DNA of 22,221 nt. It comes from Clostridiales bacterium. Its GTDB lineage: Bacteria; Bacillota; Clostridia; Oscillospirales; QAMX01. Shown piece by piece: positions 1 to 8,908 of this stretch. How positions within the stretch are numbered: position 1 is the stretch's first letter; the number at the start of each line of letters is the position of its first letter. The stretch is from NCBI GenBank assembly GCA_016285815.1, contig JAEERN010000170.1, positions 1-22,221 on the forward strand, read 5' to 3'. The notes beneath the pieces are model-generated. The model was not told the origin of the DNA and made no database searches. It worked only from the letters and a program-made list of their open reading frames with translations. Position numbers and translations under genes: made by a program.

Positions 1-840
1 TCGTCCGCGTCGTCCCAGACCTTGGTGACGTCGACGTCGATGGTGGCCGGGGTATGGGTGTTCACGATCTTGAAGTCGGTGACGGTGGTGGTATAGCCCT
101 CCACGGCGTCCTCTTCAATCGTATAGGTGATGGCCTTGCCGGCCTTGTATTTGTCGACGTCCGCGAAGGTGTGCTTCCAGCCGTCGGCCTCGGTGACGGC
201 GGCGGAGGCGACCTCGGTGCCGTCGGCCAGCAGGCGGATGGTGACGCTGTCGGGGCGCAGGCCGTCCTGATCGTCCGCGTCGTCCCAGACCTTGGTGACG
301 TCGACGTCGATGGTGGCCGGGGTATGGGTGTTCACGATCTTGAAGTCGGTGACGGTGGTGGTATAGCCGTCCACGGTCTCTTCCTCGACGGTGTAGACGA
401 TCTCCTTGCCGGCCTTGTACTGGTCGCGCCCCTCAAAGGCCCAGTTCCAGCCGTCGGCCTCGGTGACGGTCACGGTGTCGACCTTGGTCCCGTCGGCCAG
501 CAGGTGGATGGTGATGCTGTCGGGGCGCAGACCGTCCTGGTCGTCCGCGTCGTCCCACGTCTTGGTGCCCTTGATGTCCACCCGGGCGGGCTCGTGGGTG
601 TTGGTGACGGTGAAGCCGTCCGTCGAGGGCGTATAGCCTTCCACGGCGTCTTCCGCGACGGTATAGGTGATCTCGACGTCGTCGTCGTCGCACTTGTAGA
701 CGCCCTCGAAGGTGTGGGTCCACTTGTCGTCCTCGGTGACGACGGCGGAGTCGACCTCGGTGCCGTTGGCCAGAAGCCGGAACGTGATGCTATCGGGGCG
801 CAGGCCGTCCTGGTTGTCCGCGTCGTCCCAGATCTTGGTG
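1..840 (-). repeat. Tandem Cna-B coding repeats, 270-273 bp period
   Basis: Direct repeats inside the adhesin gene. The TGGGACGACGCGGAC-type segment recurs with offsets of 270, 270 and 273 bp; the 273-bp unit has one extra aspartate codon. Positions 1-98 and 271-368 are identical base for base. The unit starting near 541 is clearly more diverged, and the one near 814 more so. The array continues beyond the left edge. Confidence 0.92.
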
Positions 841-2594
841 GCGGTGACGTCGATCTTTTCGGCATAGTGGACCTTCGGGATCTCGAAGGTGTAGGTGCCG
901 TCGTACTTGCCGTCGCTGGAGCGATACTCCAGTTCTGCGAACACGTTGGTGTCGTAATAGCCGGTCTCGGCGTCCTCGCGCAGGATCAGACCGTAGGTCA
1001 GCGTGACCTGACGCAGGTTCTCCACCGGGACGTTCAGCTGCCAAATGATGGTCTTGCTCTCCGCGTCGTAGTCGATCACATAGGGGTAAATGCCGGCCTC
1101 GTCCGCTTCGCCGAAGCACCACTCACCGTCGACCGAAGCGACCGGCAGCTCTTCGCCGGCCAGCGTGACGGTGAAGGGCGAGGAGCCGTCCTCGGGCTCC
1201 TTCAGGGTGAAGTCGTCGGGGATGCCGTCGGTCACCACGCCGCGGCTCACCATATAGCGGATGGCGTTGTCGATGTCCGCGAACAGGGCCGCCACCGCGT
1301 CGGAATCCGTGATCTGGGCGCCGTAATCGCTCTCGTCCTCGAGCCAATGGGTGAACGAGCCGGCGATGTGGGACCCGGCGCCGCTGCCGCTGTCATAGAA
1401 GACGATGGCGGCGTTGTTGTACTTTTCGCCGATGACGTCCTTCCAGAAGTGACCGGCCTGATAGAGGCCCTTCTGCATGCAGTCGGGGTGCCACAGGAAG
1501 AAGTCTTCGTTCACGGCGTCGGTGTTATAGGAATAGGTGCCGTCCTCGTTCCGGACCACCTCATAGGGGTTCAGCTGCAGATAGCGGACGTTCTCCCAGA
1601 AGGTCCCGGCGGCCGGCGTGAAGTCGTACCAGGTCCGGTACAGCGCCATGCTGAGGAGGTTGCCGTTGGTCAGCGTCCGCGCCGTGACGGTGCCGTCGGC
1701 CGGCGTCGCGGTGCCGTTATAGTCGGAATAGAACTGCGAATAGTAGGCCGGGAAGTCGTAGACCGTGTCGGTGGCGGCCAGCTCTTCGTTGTCGCTGTCG
1801 AACAGGCGCTGGTAATAGGCGCCGGTGGAAGAGTCCACCTTTCCCTCGGCATCGACGAAGCTCACGACCTCGCGGTCGATCTGCGGCACCGTGCAGTACA
1901 CCAGGCCGCTCTCCCGGTTATAGCTGTTGGCGTACTGGTTCAGAAGGGGCTTGCCGCTGCTCTGGATGGCGGTGCGGCGCGCGTACTGCGCGTAATAGGT
2001 GACGGGTTCGTTGTCCGCGTTGTTCCAGATGTAGTTCTTGCCGTCCGTCAGGAACACGACGTACTTGTGGGAATCCTCCACCTCTTCGTCGGCCGAGAGC
2101 ATCTCGTCGGCCATGATCATGCCGCTGTGCGCGTTGCTGCCCTTGCCGGGCACTTCGTTGTTGGCGATGGCCGCAAGGATCGCGTCTTTGTTGTCGTCGT
2201 TGTACAGGGTCAGACCGGACCCCAGCATGTCCGTCGCATAGCCGCGGAACTTGACGACGCCGACCTTCAGATCGATCCCCGTGTTTTCGTCAAGGATCTT
2301 TTCCAGCAGACTCTCCACGTTGCCCGTGAAGTCGAAGCCGCTGTTCTTCACCGAGGTGGAGTTGTCCATGACGAAGACGAGGTCCACCTGGTTCCGGTAT
2401 TCGCCGGAGGGCAGGGACAGCGTCACCTCGGTTTCCCGTTCGTCTCCCTCCAGCCGGGTGGGTGCGGCGGTCTTGGAACCGCTCACATCCAGATCGCCGT
2501 CCGCCGCGAGGCTGGCGCCGACGCCGGTGAAGAGCATCACCAGCGCCATCAGCAGGGCCGCGAAGGGCTTGACCGTTCTGTGCATCCTGTTCAA
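1..2594 (-). CDS. VWA and Cna-B repeat surface adhesin (partial, 3' end outside window)
   Basis: A secreted surface protein, probably an adhesin or pilus-tip-like protein. The visible 864 residues start with a signal peptide (hydrophobic run ending near GASLAADG). A von Willebrand A domain follows, with a MIDAS metal site DNSTS at D77-S81 and a second metal-site aspartate in FLTDG (D184). Residues 200-575 hold a long extension of the VWA region. From residue 580 come Cna-B domains of about 90 residues, each with a lysine in TKxWDD, a glutamate in YTVxE and an asparagine in xNTH, the residues that form the intramolecular isopeptide bond in this family. Three full repeats and the start of a fourth are visible. 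I chose TTG at 2594 because GGAGG lies 8 bases upstream; ATG at 2585 would be 17 bases away. The C-terminus, where a sortase signal would sit, lies outside the window, so the mode of anchoring is unknown. Confidence 0.9.
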   Translation of the reverse strand, partial: MNRMHRTVKPFAALLMALVMLFTGVGASLAADGDLDVSGSKTAAPTRLEGDERETEVTLSLPSGEYRNQVDLVFVMDNSTSVKNSGFDFTGNVESLLEKILDENTGIDLKVGVVKFRGYATDMLGSGLTLYNDDNKDAILAAIANNEVPGKGSNAHSGMIMADEMLSADEEVEDSHKYVVFLTDGKNYIWNNADNEPVTYYAQYARRTAIQSSGKPLLNQYANSYNRESGLVYCTVPQIDREVVSFVDAEGKVDSSTGAYYQRLFDSDNEELAATDTVYDFPAYYSQFYSDYNGTATPADGTVTARTLTNGNLLSMALYRTWYDFTPAAGTFWENVRYLQLNPYEVVRNEDGTYSYNTDAVNEDFFLWHPDCMQKGLYQAGHFWKDVIGEKYNNAAIVFYDSGSGAGSHIAGSFTHWLEDESDYGAQITDSDAVAALFADIDNAIRYMVSRGVVTDGIPDDFTLKEPEDGSSPFTVTLAGEELPVASVDGEWCFGEADEAGIYPYVIDYDAESKTIIWQLNVPVENLRQVTLTYGLILREDAETGYYDTNVFAELEYRSSDGKYDGTYTFEIPKVHYAEKIDVTATKIWDDADNQDGLRPDSITFRLLANGTEVDSAVVTEDDKWTHTFEGVYKCDDDDVEITYTVAEDAVEGYTPSTDGFTVTNTHEPARVDIKGTKTWDDADDQDGLRPDSITIHLLADGTKVDTVTVTEADGWNWAFEGRDQYKAGKEIVYTVEEETVDGYTTTVTDFKIVNTHTPATIDVDVTKVWDDADDQDGLRPDSVTIRLLADGTEVASAAVTEADGWKHTFADVDKYKAGKAITYTIEEDAVEGYTTTVTDFKIVNTHTPATIDVDVTKVWDDAD

Positions 2595-2705
2595 AATCGT
2601 ATCCTCCGTTTTTTATTGGCGCGGGCCGGCCCGGTCCGCGCAGCAGGTTGCATATGCATCGTACGCTGCCGTGCGCTGCATACACGTCCATTATTACAAC
2701 AATTA

Positions 2706-2733
2706 ATTGTACCACAATATCGCAGTTAGTCAA
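2706..2733 (-). promoter_or_regulatory. Sigma-70-type promoter of the adhesin gene
   Basis: On the minus strand TTGACT (2733-2728) is followed by a 16-bp spacer and TACAAT (2711-2706). This would give a leader of about 105 nt before the TTG start. The leader contains a tandem 10-bp repeat with one mismatch (2660-2669 and 2670-2679) and the palindrome GCATATGC. The rest of the gap, about 2735-2950, is AT-rich up to 2830 and I recognise no gene in it. Confidence 0.65.
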
Positions 2734-2951
2734 GGAGCTGCGCAAAACAATTTTTTCCTCGGCCGCATATTTCCGGAAAAACCGCCGGGTTTCTCTGCTT
2801 TTGACGATGTTACCATTTTTTTTGATTGTGAGTTATTGCCGGCCGGCGATCCTCCGGCGGGGCCGCTGTACGCGGAAGAGAGGGGATGCAGAACGGCGTT
2901 TTCGGAAAACGGTACGGTTTCCCGGCCCCCGACTGGACCATCTTACCACAG

Positions 2952-2977
2952 CGAAAGTCCGATAAATCGGACTTTCG
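2952..2977. repeat. Perfect 12-bp inverted repeat with 2-nt centre
   Basis: CGAAAGTCCGAT and its exact reverse complement are separated by AA. Neither strand shows a following U-tract, so it is not a standard intrinsic terminator. It lies 14 bp beyond the clpB terminator, in the gap before the adhesin promoter. It could be an operator, a secondary 3' structure or a dispersed repeat; the sequence alone does not decide. Confidence 0.7.
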
Positions 2978-2990
2978 GCCAAACGGAAAC

Positions 2991-3027
2991 AAAAAAAGCC
3001 GGGCGGCGGCAAACGCCGCAGCCCGGC
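2991..3027 (-). terminator. Intrinsic terminator of clpB
   Basis: Read on the minus strand, a 13-bp GC-rich stem with a single internal mismatch (2998-3010 with 3015-3027) and a 4-nt loop is followed by seven U residues (2997-2991). It lies 33-69 bp past the clpB stop and closes the transcript before the adhesin gene. Confidence 0.9.
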
Positions 3028-3059
3028 GGGGAAAAGACGCGCGCCCGGCGGCGCGCCGG

Positions 3060-5681
<2,622 letters not shown>

Positions 5682-5717
5682 GAGATCATCTCGTTTCGGA
5701 TGGATTTTGTCCGCGGC

Positions 5718-6371
5718 TCAGAGGACCGCGGGGTCGGAGGCGATATAGGCGGCATAGGCCTCTTCGATGGCGGCCGGCGTCAGGCGGCCGTTGATGAAGC
5801 CCTTGAGCTGGGCGTCGAACAGGCGGACGTAGTCCGAGATGCCCGCGGCCAGCTGTTCGGCGGTATAGTCGCGGTCCCGCCGCAGGGAAAGGCTTCGGAT
5901 CAGCTTGCCGTCGCTCATGGCGTACTGCGGCCGGATCTCCGGGAACGAGCGGGGGAGATAGGCGTCCTCCAGACGTTTCCAGAAGCGGAAGAAGCGCTCG
6001 GTGGCGTCCAGCAGCGCCCGCGACTGGGTGCGGAACGTGGCCGTCAGCTCGCCGAAGGCCGCGCCCTGGTCCCGGTAAAGCTGGACCTCGTAGCGGATGG
6101 TGGGCCGGTATTTGTATTCCAGACTGGATTTCATCGACATGGTGGTCCGGTTCGGCGTGAAGAAGGGGACCAGCTCGCCCTCGGCGGAGAGCAGATCCTC
6201 GACGCGCCGGAAAATGCTGTCGATCCGCTTTTCCGGCGTGATCATCGAGACGTAGTCGGCGAGGATCCGGTTGACCAGCGCGCTTCGGCTCATCCCGCCG
6301 CGCAGCGCCAGCCGGTCGATCTGGGCGACCACGTCGTCCATCAGCATCAGGCTGTACATGCTCTTGTCCAT
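5718..6371 (-). CDS. Ribbon-helix-helix (CopG/Arc-like) protein with unassigned C-terminal domain
   Basis: 217 residues. The N-terminus (about 4-45) reads as a beta strand YSLMLMDDVVAQID, then two helices around GGMSRSALVNRILADYV, the usual ribbon-helix-helix DNA-binding pattern. Residues 60-217 match no domain I can name; they are charged and aromatic, with a likely helical segment around ALLDATERFFRFWKRLE. The frame could be extended 16 codons upstream to 6419, but that would cover the promoter. The ATG at 6371 has AGGAG 12 bases upstream. The gene precedes clpB by 36 bp with no terminator between. A role as regulator of itself and of clpB is inference from position. Confidence 0.82.
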   Translation of the reverse strand: MDKSMYSLMLMDDVVAQIDRLALRGGMSRSALVNRILADYVSMITPEKRIDSIFRRVEDLLSAEGELVPFFTPNRTTMSMKSSLEYKYRPTIRYEVQLYRDQGAAFGELTATFRTQSRALLDATERFFRFWKRLEDAYLPRSFPEIRPQYAMSDGKLIRSLSLRRDRDYTAEQLAAGISDYVRLFDAQLKGFINGRLTPAAIEEAYAAYIASDPAVL

Positions 6372-6400
6372 GGTTCGGTCTCTCCTTTCGGTGTGGCTAC

Positions 6401-6429
6401 AGTATACCACACCATACAAAGTTTGTCAA
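6401..6429 (-). promoter_or_regulatory. Promoter of the RHH-clpB transcript
   Basis: Minus strand: TTGACA (6429-6424), 17-bp spacer, TATACT (6406-6401). This is near consensus. ACAAACTTTGT, a 5-bp inverted repeat around one base, overlaps the -35 end, and ATACAAA occurs twice on the plus strand (6414-6420 and 6449-6455), so repressor sites may overlap the promoter. Confidence 0.85.
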
Positions 6430-6518
6430 GCGAATTATATAAAAAGTTATACAAATTACGGGCGGCGGCGGGGAAGTTTTTTGACGGGGCCGAGCCGCCC
6501 GTTCGGGGCGGAGAGCGC

Positions 6519-6547
6519 TTGACGGGGGGCGAAAAAAGGTATATAAT
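6519..6547 (+). promoter_or_regulatory. Promoter of rpiA
   Basis: TTGACG (6519-6524), 17-bp spacer, TATAAT (6542-6547), 31 bp before the rpiA start codon. A second TTGACGGGG at 6481-6489 repeats the -35 element but has no matching -10. Confidence 0.85.
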
Positions 6548-6578
6548 AAACGAAGAGATCACGGGGGAGGAAAGGACC

Positions 6579-7280
6579 ATGCGCTGGGACGGAGCGGACG
6601 AAAAAGGGTATGTCTGGCAGAAGACCATAGACTCTTACGAGGAAAAAGCGGCTCTCGGCGTCCGGGCGGCGGCGCTTGCCTCCGACGGGGACGTCATCGG
6701 CGTGGGGACGGGGTCCTCTTCGTATCTGGGGCTGGTCAAGCTGGCCGACCGGGTGAAGAACGAGGGGTTGCGCGTGACGGTGGTCCCCGCCGCCATGGAG
6801 ATCCGGCTGGCGTGCGCGTCGCTGGGGGTGCCCTGTACGGGGCTGGAGAGCATCCGGCCGGACTGGTGCTTCGACGGGGCGGACGCCATCGCCTGCAACG
6901 GAGACGTCATCAAGGGCCGCGGCGGCGGTCTGTTCATGGAAAAGCTGATCATCGCGTCCTGTGAAAAGCGCTTTTTGCTGGCGGGAAAGGGAAAGTTCGT
7001 GGAGAGCCTGTCCGGGCGCAAGCTGCCGGTCGAGGTGTTCCCCGCGGCGGTCCGTCTGGCGCAGAAGGCGCTGGCCGGTCTCGGCGCGGAGGAGGTCGTG
7101 CTTCGTCCCGCGGTGGGCAAGGACGGCCCCGCGGTGACGGAGTTCGGCAACGTGATCCTGGACTGTCGGTTCGCCGCCGTCCGGGACGGGCTGGAAAAGG
7201 AGATCAAGGCCGTTCCCGGTGTCATCGAGTGCGGTCTGTTCCAGGGGTTCGGGTTTTCCTTCATCGGGCCGGAAGCGTAA
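6579..7280 (+). CDS. rpiA: Ribose-5-phosphate isomerase A
   Basis: Interconverts ribose 5-phosphate and ribulose 5-phosphate in the non-oxidative pentose phosphate pathway; cytosolic. 233 residues, normal for RpiA. Visible family motifs are the phosphate-binding GVGTGSS (41-47), DGAD (D99-D102), and KGRGGG followed by MEK, which supply the conserved lysine (K112) and catalytic glutamate (E121). The ATG at 6579 has GGAGGAAAGG just upstream and its own promoter. A weak hairpin GGGAAAA/TTTTCCC (7281-7306) follows the stop codon. It stands alone between the divergent RHH gene and the tRNA genes. Confidence 0.95.
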   Translation: MRWDGADEKGYVWQKTIDSYEEKAALGVRAAALASDGDVIGVGTGSSSYLGLVKLADRVKNEGLRVTVVPAAMEIRLACASLGVPCTGLESIRPDWCFDGADAIACNGDVIKGRGGGLFMEKLIIASCEKRFLLAGKGKFVESLSGRKLPVEVFPAAVRLAQKALAGLGAEEVVLRPAVGKDGPAVTEFGNVILDCRFAAVRDGLEKEIKAVPGVIECGLFQGFGFSFIGPEA

Positions 7281-7315
7281 GGGAAAAAAGGCAAAATTAT
7301 TTTCCCGGGCGGGTC

Positions 7316-7344
7316 TTGACAAACGCAGAGGCGTTTGCTATAAT
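7316..7344 (+). promoter_or_regulatory. Consensus promoter of the tRNA operon
   Basis: TTGACA (7316-7321), 17-bp spacer, TATAAT (7339-7344), with both hexamers perfect. The spacer is almost filled by an inverted repeat, CAAACGC (7320-7326) and GCGTTTG (7331-7337) around AGAG, which overlaps the end of the -35 box. The first tRNA starts 28 bp after the -10 box. Confidence 0.9.
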
Positions 7345-7372
7345 ATCACATGCTGATTGTCGACAGACGCTC

Positions 7373-7445
7373 GCTGGTATAGCTCAGTCGGTAGAGCAGC
7401 TGATTTGTAATCAGCAGGTCGGGGGTTCAAGTCCGTCTACCAGCT
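7373..7445 (+). tRNA. tRNA-Thr (anticodon UGU)
   Basis: 73 nt, no encoded CCA. Acceptor GCTGGTA pairs fully with TACCAGC. D arm GCTC/GAGC, anticodon stem GCTGA/TCAGC with loop TTTGTAA and anticodon TGT, so it reads ACA. The T arm is GGGGG-TTCAAGT-CCGTC: the middle pair is G opposite G and another is G-U, so the stem is weaker than normal. Discriminator base is T. Everything else is canonical, so the gene is probably functional. Confidence 0.95.
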
Positions 7446-7483
7446 TTCGCTGGGGGCCGGCGCCCGGCGGGATAATTGGATAG

Positions 7484-7565
7484 GGGAGTGTTCCCGAGCG
7501 GCCAAAGGGGGCAGACTGTAAATCTGTTGTCACTGACTACGGTGGTTCGAATCCACCCGCTCCCA
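7484..7565 (+). tRNA. tRNA-Tyr (anticodon GUA)
   Basis: 82 nt class II tRNA with a long variable arm, no encoded CCA. Acceptor GGGAGTG pairs with CGCTCCC including one G-U. Anticodon stem GCAGA/TCTGT with loop CTGTAAA gives anticodon GTA. T arm GGTGG-TTCGAAT-CCACC is perfect. It lies 38 nt after tRNA-Thr and shares its promoter. Confidence 0.97.
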
Positions 7566-7570
7566 TGGGT

Positions 7571-7609
7571 GAAAGAAGCGTGATTTGTCTCTCAAATCGC
7601 GCTTCTTTC
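7571..7609 (+). terminator. Long hairpin ending the tRNA operon
   Basis: A 17-bp stem (7571-7587 with 7593-7609, one G-U pair) with a 5-nt loop begins 6 bp after tRNA-Tyr. There is no U-run after the stem, although its 3' arm ends in CTTCTTTC. Its position suggests a terminator or 3' processing structure. Confidence 0.6.
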
Positions 7610-7647
7610 CGTAAGGGCCCCGCAGAGCGGGGGAAACGGCGGGTTGC

Positions 7648-7676
7648 TTGCCCTGCCCCCGCGCCGGTGGTATCAT
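7648..7676 (+). promoter_or_regulatory. Probable promoter of the XRE-to-SDR gene cluster
   Basis: TTGCCC (7648-7653), 17-bp spacer, TATCAT (7671-7676), ending 21 bp before the regulator start. Three of six bases match in the -35 and five of six in the -10, so this is moderate support. Confidence 0.5.
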
Positions 7677-7697
7677 AGTCCCGGGGAGGTGTTTTCT

Positions 7698-8480
7698 ATG
7701 GAACCCAAAGAAGTCCTGCGCGGACTCAGAACGAAGCGCGGCCTGTCTCAGGACGAGCTGGCGGAAAAGGTCTTCGTGACCAGACAGGCGGTCTCCCGCT
7801 GGGAAAACGGCGAGACCGTGCCGAACACCGAGACGCTGAAGCTGCTGTCCGGGCTGTTCGGCGTCTCCATCAACACCCTGCTGGGCTCGCCGCGGCGGCT
7901 GATCTGCCAGTGCTGCGGGATGCCGCTGGAGGACGGGCTTCTCGGCCGGAACCGGGACGGAAGCCTCAACGAGGACTACTGCCGGTGGTGCTACGCCGAC
8001 GGGACGTACACCTATGGCGACATGGACGAGCTGATCGACGTCTGCGCCGGACACATGGCGGGCGAGGGCTTCTCCGAGGAGCAGGCGCGCGCGTGGCTGA
8101 AGCAGACGCTGCCCGGGCTGGATTACTGGAAGCGCCGCGGAGAGCTCGGCGACGGCGGGCGGTTCGAGGCGCTCAAGCGCCGGCTGGTCGAGGAGCTCAA
8201 CGCCCTCGGCGTGGAGGGGATGCCCCGGGTCGAGCGGCTGAACGCCCTTGTGGGGCGGGACGTCAACCTGGCCTATCCCCTTCCCGGCGGCGGGACGGCG
8301 CGCTTTTTGGACGACGAGGCCACCTATCTGGGAGCAGAGCTCGCCGCGCCGTGCGGCGGGGACCGCCGGTTCGGCGTTCTCGCCGGCGAGGCGTTCCTGC
8401 TGGTCTGCACCTACGGGGCGGGCGGGACCGATCCGGAGCTGGTCCTCTACAAAGCGAGACGGCGCCCGGCGGAAGACTGA
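7698..8480 (+). CDS. XRE-family regulator with zinc-ribbon domain
   Basis: 260-residue putative DNA-binding regulator. Residues 5-62 form a Cro/C1-type helix-turn-helix (LSQDELAEKVFVTRQAVSRW). Residues 67-150 match the putative zinc-ribbon family often fused to such helix-turn-helices: C70, C72 and C73 in CQCCGMPL, C95 and C98 in YCRWC, then the helical tail GFSEEQARAWLKQTLP. The last 90 residues are probably beta-rich and I cannot name them. I chose ATG at 7698 because GGGGAGG lies 8 bases upstream; the open frame extends 18 codons further to 7644 without a better start. It is first in a five-gene plus-strand cluster, so autoregulation is likely. Ligand or metal response is unknown. Confidence 0.87.
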   Translation: MEPKEVLRGLRTKRGLSQDELAEKVFVTRQAVSRWENGETVPNTETLKLLSGLFGVSINTLLGSPRRLICQCCGMPLEDGLLGRNRDGSLNEDYCRWCYADGTYTYGDMDELIDVCAGHMAGEGFSEEQARAWLKQTLPGLDYWKRRGELGDGGRFEALKRRLVEELNALGVEGMPRVERLNALVGRDVNLAYPLPGGGTARFLDDEATYLGAELAAPCGGDRRFGVLAGEAFLLVCTYGAGGTDPELVLYKARRRPAED

Positions 8481-8499
8481 CGGGACCGGAGGGATCGGG

Positions 8500-8829
8500 A
8501 TGCCGAGACACGAGTTCGGGATCATGCCCGCGCCGCCGGGCCCCGGGACGAGATACGACGAGTACGAGCCGGAGCGATACGGCTGTATCCCGGTCGAAGA
8601 CGACGACCTTCTGCCGCGGCTGCCGCGGCTGGACGGGCTCGCGTGCTTTTGGCACACGCCAGACCGCCCCGGCCGGGGGCTGGCTTACTGCGGCGTCACG
8701 CTGATCCCGCCGGAGTCGCTGGCGGAGTTCGCGGACGCGCTGGAGGGCGAACCGAAGCTGTCCGCGCTGGCGGCGCTGCTCGACCGGGCCCGGCGCGAGG
8801 GGCGATACGTCATCCATTTCGGTATTTGA
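8500..8829 (+). CDS. Small uncharacterised protein
   Basis: 109 residues of unknown function. It begins MPRHEFGIM, has an acidic segment around EYEPERYGCIPVEDDDL and ends RYVIHFGI. There is no signal peptide or membrane segment, and I see no catalytic motif. GGAGGG lies 6 bases before ATG, 19 bp after the regulator stop, which fixes this start; a longer frame reaching back to 8248 would overlap the regulator. The ordered composition and good ribosome binding site support a real gene. Its place directly behind the regulator suggests shared control. Confidence 0.75.
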   Translation: MPRHEFGIMPAPPGPGTRYDEYEPERYGCIPVEDDDLLPRLPRLDGLACFWHTPDRPGRGLAYCGVTLIPPESLAEFADALEGEPKLSALAALLDRARREGRYVIHFGI

Positions 8830-8885
8830 GGCCGGACCGCGGCGGGGCCCGCCGCGCGGAGACGGCCGGACGGAGCGGTCCGGCC
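8830..8885 (+). repeat. Intercistronic inverted repeat
   Basis: GGCCGGACCGC (8830-8840) is the exact reverse complement of 8875-8885. Inside it, GCGGCG and CGCCGC around 8839-8853 can form a second hairpin. It starts directly after the stop codon of the small gene and ends 23 bp before the hydrolase start. There is no U-tract, so it is more likely an mRNA stability or partial read-through element than a full terminator. Confidence 0.6.
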
Positions 8886-8908
8886 GGAGAGAAGAGGAGG
8901 GTGGAGCC

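Noticed and set aside
1..840. Possible CRISPR array
   Set aside because: The repeats are long (270 bp), in frame and encode Cna-B domains.
54..2729. An 891-codon open frame on the plus strand
   Set aside because: It is the antisense of the VWA/Cna-B gene. The minus strand has signal peptide, MIDAS and Cna-B motifs; the plus frame is repetitive V/G/D-rich sequence produced by high GC.
6401..6420. TATGGTGTGGTAT on the minus strand as an operator
   Set aside because: It is a mirror repeat, not an inverted repeat; mirror symmetry does not make a dimer binding site. The ATACAAA repeats and ACAAACTTTGT are better candidates.
6494..6510. CCGCCC-GTTCG-GGGCGG hairpin before the rpiA promoter
   Set aside because: It lies upstream of the -35 box between divergent promoters, has no U-tract and is short; chance is likely in GC-rich DNA.
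7373..7697. tRNA-associated integration site or island boundary
   Set aside because: I found no integrase, no direct repeat of a tRNA 3' end, and the genes on both sides look equally native.
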